This document shows, piece by piece, positions 26,401 through 38,400 of a DNA stretch of 64,000 nt; within the stretch, counting starts at the first letter, position 1, and the number at the start of each line of letters is the position of its first letter. The notes under the pieces were generated by a model. The model was not told where the DNA came from, ran no database searches, and worked only from the letters and a program-made list of their open reading frames with translations. Position numbers and translations under genes: made by a program. The stretch lies in contig NC_083714.1 of the NCBI RefSeq assembly GCF_033118175.1, forward strand, positions 12,214,001-12,278,000, written 5' to 3'. This stretch comes from Dama dama. Its lineage: Eukaryota; Chordata; Mammalia; Artiodactyla; Cervidae.

Positions 26401-29400
26401 TGCCTTCATCTCCTTTAAGGCCTGGGAGGCCTGGCATACCAGGGTCTCCAGGATAACCTGGCATTGCAAAGAAAAAAAAAGCAGTAAGCAAACCAAAGGA
26501 AGCCCACAAATGTCACAAAATGCCTCAAAAGAGTTGCAAGGAGATGTTCTCAGGTTGGAAGTGCCTTTCTTGCCCTTTACAGATCTCCCAGATGCTAATG
26601 TGCTCATGTGATGATGGGCCTATTTGAACTAAGGGTCTCCTAGTGTTCAGAACTGGACTGGTTAGGGCTTGCCTTCCATGGTAAGATCTGATAAGTACTA
26701 GGAAGGTTCTCACTAGTAATCTTCTGTCATGCCTCAAACCTCTACCATTTGGGTTAAGGTGTTGAGGTGTACCCTTCAAGCATACACAGGTTTCTTGGTT
26801 GTGGAACATAGGAAGCCACTGTCAACCACCAACACCTCAGCTTTAATGAGTTTACCAGACAGGGCATGGGCCTGAGAGGATGTAAGGAGAGGGATTAGTT
26901 AGGAGATCCGAGTGGACAGGTACTATAGCAGAAGCTTTTGGTTGAGCATCTGGATCTCTGGAGAAGCCAAAAGGAAGAACTGGACACATATAGTAACTAC
27001 AACAATGAGAGGTAAAGAAAAACTTCCAAAGTGTCATACTACTGAGCATTGTTGACCACTTGTTCCCCTAGCCAAAGATATTTTCCCACTTCCTGTGAAA
27101 TTGTCAGGCTCAAGCATGACATACATGCTATTCTGTGTGTCCCACTGCATCAGGCTGAAGTTACCCTAGCTGAGAGGATGTGAATCCTTTCCTAAGCATC
27201 ACTAGGAGAACCATTTTTAGCTAATCGAGACCCAGGCCAATGCAAATCCCAGACTGGTGACCTAACACAAACATGGATTAATGGGGATTGGTTTGTTTGC
27301 CTAAAACACCGGAGTTCAATTCATTCCCCAAGTTCAGGATCCATGAATGGCCCTTGTGGATGTTGGATTTAGCAGCAATCCAATGACTGACACAGTATCC
27401 TTTAAATAATTACAGGGGATATAAAATTCAACTTTCTATTTTTTCCCACTCAACTCAATGAAAAGTTGCACCTGAGATCACAGCACCATCTGTATCGATG
27501 AAAATATCTGGACCTGGTAGGCCAATGCCACCTTTTTCACCCTGCAAAGATTAAACACATTAAACACAAATATTTCTGTGACCTCATCACCTAAGATCAT
27601 GTTCCCTCAAAACCATTCCCCAAGACAATGAAAGATTCCTCTTTCTGTAACCCCTTATTTTGAGGGCCAATTTGTCCACAGGTTAATTTCAAAGTCCAAT
27701 AAATTTAAGAGGAAGGTGACACAAGGCAGGCCAGAGGCCTGACACTCAACTGCAAATCTGTCGAGGACAAGGGGTCCTGATTTATGTTGCAACCTGACTC
27801 CAGGACAATCTGCTTTTGAACCTGGGAAACATATTGCAGGAAGAGACAAGATGGCTATATTCAAGAGGTGCTGAGGAGGGAACAGAGTTTTAACTTTCTT
27901 TCCCATGTTCGGCAGGCTTGAAACTCTGCTACTGTCACTGCCCTTGTTATTGGATGACATCAAGCTGAAGAAATTAAAAGAGTCCTACTTTTCTCAAAAG
28001 AGGGACTCAGGTACCAGAATTGGATAAAGTGGCATATCCAGGGTGGGGTGGCAGGAGCCACTTGCCCCAGGTTCAGGCAGTAAGGGGGGTGCATTGTCTG
28101 AAAGAATTTAAGAATGATAACAAAACCCCAAAGTTGCTCATTCTAAATGATATCAAGAATAGAATATTTCTCTTTGTACGGATGGATTCGCTCCCATACC
28201 GTGACCGCCACTTTTTCGTCTACCACTGATCAAGTCGTGTCTAAGGAATGGTCATCAACTTTGTGTGTTCAAAGTAGCTTGCATGCATTTGGGATAAAAT
28301 GGGTGACATCTAAAATATCAAAACACTAAAAAATACCCTATCTCATTATGTAGGCATGTGCTATGATCTAAATGTTTGTGTCTCCTGAAAATTCATGTTG
28401 AAAACCGAATGCCCAAGGTGATAATATTAGGTGGTGAGGACTTTGGGAAGTGACGAGGTCATGAGGGCAGAACTCCCACCATTAGGAGCTAGCTTGTCCC
28501 TTCCACCTTGAGGACACTGTTACAAGTAGGCAGTTTGCAAGCCAGAAGAGGATCATCACCAGAACTCAACCATACTGGCACTCTGATGTCAGATTTCCAG
28601 CCTCCAGAACTATGAGGAATAAATTTCTCTTGTTTATAAGCCACCCAGTCTGTGATATTTTGTTATAGCTGCCCAAATGGACAAAATAGCATTTATACTA
28701 ATTCCTTACCCTTCCATCTTCCCAAGCCTGGATTTTCACCTCCCACCAGCATTACCTTAATTCCTGGGAATCCATTAAGCCCAGGGAAACCTGAAGACCC
28801 CTTCCTGCCCTGTGAAAGAAACATAGTTACAACTAAATTGAGTGTCTAAGAGCATAAGAGAGGTTGGTTTTTGGATTAGTCCAGGACAAATGGCACAGGG
28901 ATTTTGGCTGGCATTCCAGAACATGCATGGATTGTACCTGACTCTGGAAGCCATAAAATATTTCAGGAAGCAATTATGGTGCTAGGTAGCCAACTTGCAT
29001 GTTAGTGGGTACAAAGACCACAAGGCTAGAGATGAATATAAGCTGGCTTGGCCCTGATATCATGTTAAAGATGTATGACTGCATTATGGCACCGAACTTA
29101 CTGCACACTCATCTTCTTGGGTAAAAACAAAAGAAGTGAGTGGCTGAGATTCTATCAAGCAAACAGAGGCAGACAATTTGCATTATAAGCGGTGTTTCCC
29201 TTTGGATCGATGGTCATGTTAAATAAAGTAGGAGAGTCTTCTGGTCAGGATGTTATACACTGAGACTTTAATGATATTAGCCAAAATACCTGACTCCCTG
29301 GAAGGCCTTGGACTCCTTCTAAACCCATGGGACCCTGTAAAGAGAATAGAGGTACCTTAGAAAGATTAATAGCCCACAGTAGACAAAGCCACTAGACTTA

Positions 29401-32400
29401 CATAACAAAGCTCTCCCACTGAGTTCAGGATTTAGCAGCCCCTAAAATCAGGTAAGAGAATGTTCCTAGACTTGGCTTAATGACTTCTTTCTATGCACTA
29501 ATCCATCAGGCTGAATAGAGGCACAGAGAATTTTTTAAAGAGCTAAATAAATGGAAACATTTTAAGTAGTAGGTGGAATTTGGTGGAAGGGCTGGGTGGT
29601 ATTATACTTAGTCTGCATTAGTTCCAAGTCATGAGATTTTTAAATAGATTGTGGGAGGGCCTCTTGTCTCTCACCCCAAATGCATTCTTTGTTGATGATT
29701 ATATGTTTTCAAGACAAGGGAGAAGAGGAGAGTGGAGAAAGAAATGGCAGCCTAGTGGATGAACATTGCTGAATACTCAAGACTCTTAACAAGCTTCATG
29801 ACCAAGCTAAAAACACAATGAATTAATTCTCTGAAATGTTGCTTCTTTAAGGTGAAGGTTGGCCAGTTGTTTACAAGCTGAGACCCAAGTGCCTGAAGCT
29901 AGAAATCAGAGAGGCTAACAGTTAGTTCTCCACTTGAAGTGAGATTATTATTGGAAACTATTGACTTCAAATTCACTATGTTCTAGAACTTCCCAGGCTG
30001 GTTTCTGTTCTATGAAAATTGTACTTGGGCCTCTCTCTTGCATTCCTGCAAACTGCCCCTCCCAGGATAGGATGGAAAACATTCACATCATTCACATCAT
30101 TCTTTAGCCCAGAAGATAATTATATGTGAGGACAAAAAGAGAGTAAATGGGCTGAGGAGCCCCTGGTGTAGAAGGTACATCATTCCTTATTCAAGGGAAC
30201 CACTAAGTCAAGGGAGTGGGGCAGAGAAGAGGAAGAGGACTTAGGGACCTGCCTGAGGGTTGAGAAAGAGAAATAAGAGAAGCTTAGGAGTACATCAGGT
30301 TATATAATAGAAAGATGCAAACAAGAAAGAAAATGGACCAGTTGACTTCATAGATCCAGGCAAGCAATATTCCACGTTCATACCCTAGGTCCTGGCAAAC
30401 CAGGAATTCCCTTTTCTCCTTTTTCTCCAGCAATTCCAAATCCCTAAAGGAAAAAAGAAACCACAAGTTATAACATTGATTTCCTCATAGGTCTCCTGGC
30501 TCCATCCAAAGTGAAAGTGTTAGTCACGCAGTCATGTCTGACTCTCTGTGACCCCATGGACTGTAGCCTGCCAGGCTTCTCTGTCCATGGAATTCTCCAG
30601 GCCTAGCCTAGGATACTGGAGTGGGTTGCCATTTCCTCCTCCAGGGGATCTTCCCGACCCAGGGATTGAACCCAGGTCTCCTGCATTGACAGGTGGATTC
30701 CTTACCACTGAGCCACCTCGGAAGCTCATTTCTATCTAGGCATGGTCTAGAGCCTTGCAGGCCTTAGGAACACTCCCAGAGGGACTACAAGATGGTCACC
30801 AACCCCTCCTGCCCTGCTCACAGGAGGTGAGGGCATGCAGTCGTGAACATGACTTGAGGATCTTCTAGGGACAAGCAGAAATCCCAAAAGCAGAGTGAAT
30901 GGGAGCACTTCCTCCCCTCTGGGTCTAGGGCAAGCATATGCCTGAGATATGGAAGAATTCATTGCTAAAGTGGATAAAGTATTTCACGACAAACGTAATT
31001 GAGTGACTTTGTTGTCAGTGTTTAAAATTGGACTTTCTGGAGCATAGATTTTGTAAAATAGCATTTAGGCCTATTAAGAGAGTAAAGAAGGCAGTGAAAT
31101 CTTCTCACAAGGAAGCTTGTGAAAGACACTAAATGTTATGGCACACGTCCTGTTGTCCTCTTGATGTGATCTGGCTCAGCTGGTTGTAAAAAGCACTGCT
31201 CCAAACCCATTTGTAGAATAGTTTTTCCTTCTTCTTTTATACTAACAGCATTCCCATGGGTACAGTTGCTTGGATAGCCCTTAGCTTTCTAGGCCCAAGT
31301 TTGTTTTTTTTGTTTTTTTTTTAATGTGAGTTGTTTTTCTTGTCATTGTGGTTGTTGAGGTGAGGAGTGTATGTCTGTTAAGGATCCAATTCAAAGCAGG
31401 CTTTGGTTCCTACTTATCTTTTCTCTTTTCTACATCTACAGTTAGGAGTCAAATAGCTCAGCCCTCATGCTGAATAGAATTTCTATTTGAATGGCTTGTG
31501 GATCAAACTGAATGCAAACTTCTTTGAAATCTTAGTTCTGCAGCTCAAATTGGACACCAAGGCATGGTGCCCCCTGGTGGCATGTGTCTACTGGCGTCTG
31601 AAGTCAAACACTTCATGGAGCCTTCCCTGGCCTATGGAAGGAAGCTATGGCAGCCTGGAATTTTCCAGGCAAGAGTACTGGAGTGGGTTGCCATTTCCTT
31701 CTCCAGGGGATCTTCCCGACCCGGGGATAGAACCCAGGTGTCCCACATTGCAGGCAGATGCTTTACCCTCTGTACCACCAGGGAAGCCCATGGCAGCCCA
31801 AGCTGCCCCCACTCTTCAAGCACCAAAATGGGTTCTAGATGAAAGTCTATGAGCAAAAGGTCTATATCACATTCACTTCTGTCTCCTCCAAGGCATGTTA
31901 CTGTAGGCTGAACACACACAAGGTGGTCCGATACATATTTGTTGAATTAAATAGAACAGTGACCCAGGGAACAAAAGTGTTCAAAAGGGTGAGGGGGAGA
32001 ATGTCCAGGAACCATCTCACAGCCCCCACCTATCTTGTCCACAGTTGTAAAGACAAAAGGTCCTTGTCCTTCTTCAGAAAGCAGAAGGAGCCTCTGGACT
32101 CTTGCTTTCTCAGAGAGAGGGTCTGAGAGCTTGAGCTACAATGTGAACAAAAATAAATACACACAATGTTTAAAAAGGAAAAAAAAATTATAAAGCAATT
32201 TGTGTGTGTGGGTTAAAGCCAATAAAACATAGATGACTTGGCAAGATATTGGGTTGTAGACTCAGCTTGTCTCCCAGCACATGGAAGCCCCATACAAGGC
32301 CCTGCTGAACAAGCTGTTCGAGCAAGATGTCCTGGGCCCCGGCCCTGTCCCAGTCAGTGCTCGTCATGACCTGACTTGCACCCACTGCTCCCTTACCTCT

Positions 32401-35400
32401 TCTCAGCCACGGCCAAGAACGCCTCATTAGAGAACTAGCTTAGCTGTTTACAGGTCTGCTCTCTAGGGCCTTGGTCTCCTGGTATTTTTGGTTCAAGGAC
32501 ATTAGTGGCTTTGTAAAAACTCAACTTCAATCACATGGCCAGGAGTTGAGGGGGGTTGGCAGGATGAGGAGCGTGGTATGAGAAAAAGGCGAGCTGCAAA
32601 CACTAGGCTGCAACCAGGGGGTGTCAGGCCCCACTGTGGAGTGAAAGACACTGGCTCTGGGTCCTCAGAGACCTGCTGGCCCAAGAGGCAGGCTGCCAGG
32701 GTGGTCACCCTCTGCCTGGGCTCCTCTCCCAGCCCCCATAAGGGCCATGGAGAAGGGCGAGGCCCATCTGCACAACCAGGGCAGGAAGGCAGGAGGGAGG
32801 CTGAAGTCTGAAAAGGGGCTAAGGCCACAGGGGAAGGGCAGGGAGTGATCATATTTAGGGGTCATTTTTGGGAGGCTAAACCACAGGAATCTGTTCAGCT
32901 TGGCACTGCAGGAGGACTTGAGATGTGAAACTTGAGAGGTTAGACAAGTCAGTCTTCCTCAGCTCTGATCCTGTCACACTGCTGCTACTGCCCCCTCGGG
33001 GCACCAGAGCCTGGGGCCTAGCTTAAGTCTGTCAAGTTGGGGCTGCACCTCTGAAAGACCTACCTGAAATGCCTGGAAAGCCTGGGGCTCCACTGAAGGA
33101 GAACTCCCACCTGCCCAGTAGTTGCCTCAGCTCCACCCAACAATCACCTCAGGATGGACCATTTTGTTTTCTTCTCTCTCTCCCCCGTCTGCCATGTTGC
33201 CTTACCCTGTGTTTGCTGGCACCTTGGAGGGCACAGAAGTAAATGACTGAGAGTCTCCACAGGAGCACCTGTGGCCTACATGTGAGTTTGTTGCTGGGAC
33301 AGTGTGGTGAAATGTGTGAAGCTGGGGCTGAGCCACAAAAGCAGAGATGCTGGGTCACTGCAGAAAGGGCAAGGGAAAGAAGGGGAGGCCTAAACCAGTC
33401 AGGTTGGCCACTTGTCGCTCCTGCAAAGATCTGGGCTAGAATGGAAAGAAAACAAACGGTTGAAGGGAACATTTTGGATTCTCTAGAGATTTCTACCCTC
33501 AGTGCTGTCTTGTTTCTCAATGAGTGTGGATAACTGAAAGCTGATGTGAGGGTTCTGGCTTTGAGAAGTGCGTTCCTTTCGAAAAGTTCAGAGTATCTGA
33601 AACATGTTACCACCTTTCTTCTTACAACTTTTTTGACAGAAGGCAAGAAGGTACCTATGAATGTCCCTACTAAGCAGATAGAGATATTAGGAGCAAAGGA
33701 GTTACAGGATTTGGCCAGGGTTGCACGTGAAATCCATGCCAAAGTGGGCTGAGAACTCTGGCTTCTTGATTCCCACTCTCTGAAAATAACACTGTACCAT
33801 ATAAAGAAAGGTATTTTTCCAGCTTGGATGTCTTTACAGTCAACTGGGGTTTCTATTTGTCAGATCACACTGTGAAACACTGAAAATGCTGAGCTTAAAA
33901 AGGCATTGCAATTTATCACTGTTCATTGCTGTCAGTCTGTCTTTCTTTTACAGGGCAAAAGGGAATGGGGTGAACTTGCAGAAGGGGAATTCCTCTGAGG
34001 TACAACAGGGAAGGGGATAGGAAGGAGGGAGCCAGTGAATGGCAGAGCAGCAGAGATCACACAATCCACCACCACCATGACAAGAACCAGCTGAACTGTA
34101 GGGGGCAGTGTGGTATGAGGAAAAAGCCTGGAACTGGCTAGTATTCAAGAGAACTGAATTTCAGTCTCTGTTCTGCTAATAACTTGCTGTATAACTCTGG
34201 ACAAGACTCTTTACCTCTTCAGGCCATGGTTTCCTCATCAGTACAGGGATATAAGCTCCGTCCATCTTGCTTACATCACAGAGATGATGTGTGTGACTAG
34301 AATCTATGTGAAATGCTCACAAAGTAAAGGTCCCCCAACCCACTTGCAAAGTACTCTATATCTGTGTGGTCCAATAAAAAGATAATGTGAGCTACTATGT
34401 TATTTTCAATTGTTTAGTAGTTTCATTAAAAAGTAAAACAAATAGGTGACATTAATTTAACAACGTTTTATTTAATCAAATATGTCATAAATATTGGGCT
34501 TCCCAGGTGGCGCTAGTGGTAAAGAAACCACCTGCCGATGCAGGAGATGTAAGAGATGCAGGTTCCATCCCTGGCTCGGGAAGACCCCCTGGAGGAGAGC
34601 ACGGCAACCCACTCCAGTATTCTTGCCTGGAGAATCCCACAGACAGAGGAGCCAGGTGGGCTCCGGTCCACAGGGTCCTAAAGAGTCGGACATGACTAAA
34701 GCAACTCAGCACCGCATAGCACACACATCATAAATATTGTTTCAACACTGAAGTAAAAATTGTTTAAAAAATGAGATATTCTCTCTTATTTTCTTCACAC
34801 CTAGGTTTGGAAATCTGTTGTGTGTTTTATACTTACAGCACAACTTGTTTCAAACTAGCCACGTTTCAAGGGACTGGTAGGCGTTTGTGGCTGGTGGTTA
34901 TTATATTGGACAACACAGCTTTATACCTTGCAAAGAAACCTGACGTACTTCATGAGTTGGTCTCAAAACAGGAGAGATGACCATTGCCATGTGACATATA
35001 TACAGAAAGGTTCAGAGACTTAAAGTCCCAGACCTGGGGTTGGGGCTGAAGTCTAGGTATCCTGTCTCCAACATCAGGATTCTTTCCCTTTCTGATTCAT
35101 TAGATTCTGAGTTGATTAAAATCAAAGCCATAGAACAGATGGTTCTCTGTGCTGCTGTGTCTCTATGGAGTAGTAGCCATCATCATGAAAGCCACCTGTG
35201 CCACTGGCTCTACTGGCTGGGTTTTCTGGCCACCAGGAGAGACCCCAAGTGTTTCAAAGAACTGCAGGGAAGCACTGGAGTCCTCTGTTCTCACTTTTCC
35301 AGCCAGCCGGGACAGGCCTAGTCATCTTTGATTTATCCATTTCCCTCCCAACCCCGACACCCAATCCATGGAAATTTCATCAGCTCCTTCAGAACTCATC

Positions 35401-38400
35401 GTGTGGTTTAATAGATATATCAAGCAAATGTAGTGTGTTGGCCTTGTTTCGATTCTGATTCTGAACAAGGTAATTATTTAAAAATATATTTATGAGACAA
35501 TCATGAATACGAATTCTGATAATGAATGTTAAGTCATTACTGATAATTAATTAGTGATGATGAAATCATCATGATGTCTTTAAATAAAGTCCTTATCTCT
35601 TAGAAATACTGAGGTGTTTGCAGTAAAGTGCTATGTCTGTTACTGGCTTCAGATTGGCCATGAGTTGCTAATTATTGAAGCCAGGTGATGGGGACACAGG
35701 GGGATCATTATGCCATTCTCTTCACTTTGTATATGTTTGAAATGTTCTAGAACAAGAAATTTCAACTTTTTACATTTTGAATTCATGTACTTCTTTCCAT
35801 TTTCCATTTTAGTCCAAGACATCACCATTTCTCACCTGCACTGTCACAGTAGCCTCTGTTTGCTGACCCCCGCTCCTTGCCCCCATCTTCCATTACCCCC
35901 CTCCACTTCCCACTACCACAAAGAGAGATCTTCTTAAAATTACAAGTCAGAGCCTTCCAATGGCCTCCCATTACATTTAACATAAAAGCCACATTTGACC
36001 TACAAAAGTCTCCATGACCTGGCTCCTGCCTCTTTTTCTGGTTATTGGCCTTGCTCACTCTTCTCCACCCACCTACTTCTTGCTGTTCCTCAGGGTCTTG
36101 GCACTGTGGTTCTCTTGGCCAGAAACACTCTTCCAAAACTTCCACATGACTTACTCCCTTATAATAAGCACCTCCTCAGACAGGCCCTTCTTGACCACTC
36201 TGTCCGAAGTAACCAATTCCATTCCCCATCCACACTCCATCACTTTGACCCCTTTTTATCATCTATGTATCACTTACCACGATAGGAACTTGTTCTCCAT
36301 TCATTTGTTTACCTGTTAATTCTCTCCCCTCCCTTACCCCTCTGCCCTTTGAATATACTTTCCTCAAGGTCAGGGACTCGTACCTATCTGATTGTTATTT
36401 ACTGTTTGAGCTTCAGAGTCCAGCAGAAGGCCTGGCATATAGGGGCCCTCAAAAAGTATTTGTTGGGTAAAAAAATCTAAGATACAAGGGCATTTAGGAA
36501 AGTGAAAAAAGGATCACTAACATTACCATTTACTGAACAATTGATAAGTGCCAGGCATTTATTAAGTCCTTTTCATGCATATTATCTCCTTTAATCCTCG
36601 TAACCACCCCATTATTGTCCCCCCTTTTTTGGTAGGTTAGGAAACTGAGGCTTAGAAAAGTTAAGAAACTTGTCACATAGCCAGAAACTGGTGAAATCAG
36701 AAGTCAAGCCTATAGGTCTGTTTCAACTCTAGGGCTTGAGATAATATCCTCTAAGCTATATAGTCATATGAAGAACCTAATGTCCCCATGGATTTGAAAA
36801 ACAAGAACATGTCCTTAAATGCCTTCTAACAATGAAGACGGTTAAATTCTCTACAATAACCATAGGAGGAAAGTATTTCTGTTTGCTTTTTATTAGTATA
36901 GCTGTTGTCCAATCAGATCCTCAAATACATGTTGACCAAATAGGGAGACTTACCGGCAGACCAGGTGGACCACTTATTCCTGGGAAGCCCTGAGGCCCTG
37001 GTTCACCCTGGAAAATCAACCAAAGCTCAGTGAGTAGCAGCAGGCAGCAGTGAACATAAAGGAGATTACTTGGATGGGCAGTGGGGAACCATAGGGATGT
37101 TTGGGGATGCCAGATGCTGATGCAGATTGCCCAGGCTCCACAACTAGTAACTACACCAGGATGTCTAAATTTAGGGAGCCTTTTGTGGTGTGGAAAGGAC
37201 CAAAGTCCATGGCAGGGGAAAAAAAACTATCCAAAACAGAATCTCAAATGCCCAGGTTAATTGGGAGGCAGAAAAGATGATCATCTGTTTTCTTTCCAGT
37301 GGAAGAAGCTGTTAAGTGCGATTTTCTCTAGCAAATTACTGGCTGCAAAGACATCAGTGGTTTTGGGAAAAGAGCAATGATTACAGTTTGGAAAGTGCTG
37401 CATAATACTCTAATCTGTCTTTCCTTGATATGCTAATTTACCGATTAATACCCTGAAGGGGCTCCTTAAGGTTTGGGAATAGTTAGGAAGGCAGGGAATT
37501 TTTCATATGCTCCCAAACTGTTCCCAAAACAATGATTACTTCCTGTAAACCTGGAGAATGCCTGGAGCTGTTGCTTCCACAAAGAAATGGGACTAAACAC
37601 TTCCCTTGACCACAGGTACAGGATCGATCACAAAACTAAAGGGATCCCCAGGAAGGAGTGGAATGCAGGTTACTAAAAGATATCTGCACAGATTAATAGG
37701 AAACAGCCATCCAAATACAACCAGGTCTACACTCATATCAAAATACAGATTATAAAATATCTCACTTAAACAGGTTCAGCCTTGGTAGTTCAGATCAGGT
37801 GAAGTAGGGCATCTACTGCCACTTGACAGTAGGGTGACAGGGTGACCCTGTATGCAGGGTCAAGTTATGAGGGAAAATAGCTTCTTTAAGAGAATAACTC
37901 AAGAGCAACCATTATACCCTATTGTTCTGTTATAGGACTTTGGGGACAACGTAAGTATTGAGAGAGTTGGTAGTTAGGAGGAAAAAAACTCAACTATTTA
38001 TTGTTTGTTTTAAGTTATTTAGCATCTTGATAACTGAATCTACAAAACTGAAACACAGAGAATAGCACCTGAATGATTATTCAGAAACCCAGGCACACTC
38101 ATAACCATATACCAGAAAACAGACTCTATAAAATTTTCACAAGGGACAGAAAAGAAGGTTTTATCTTCACTTTCAAACAAAAATCCATTACCCAGAACCT
38201 TCTATCTTAGTATAGTCTGGTTATTAGAGTTGAACTCTAGTATTAATAGGGAAAGACTTATTAACTTGTTCTTAAATGTTCACTACCTTGGATCCTTTCT
38301 TCCCTTTGGGAAATCCCATGAATTCCAGTTCTCCAGTAGATGGTGGGGGTCCTGCAGGACCAGGCAGGCCAACATCTCCCTGTAAGATCAAACGAAACAT

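Larger units (their letters stand above)
30444..36953. other. COL4A6 intron between w11 and w10 (6.5 kb)
   Basis: Holds SINEs, MIRs, an L2 and copy B of the w24 duplication. 33100-34090 is unassigned and contains the longest non-repeat open frame of the window's introns (33149-33742, minus), probably by chance. Confidence 0.6.

Noticed and set aside
28362..28690. Possible alternative exon or promoter from the LTR near w13
   Set aside because: It is an old solo LTR in the opposite orientation to COL4A6, with no visible splice donor leading into w12.
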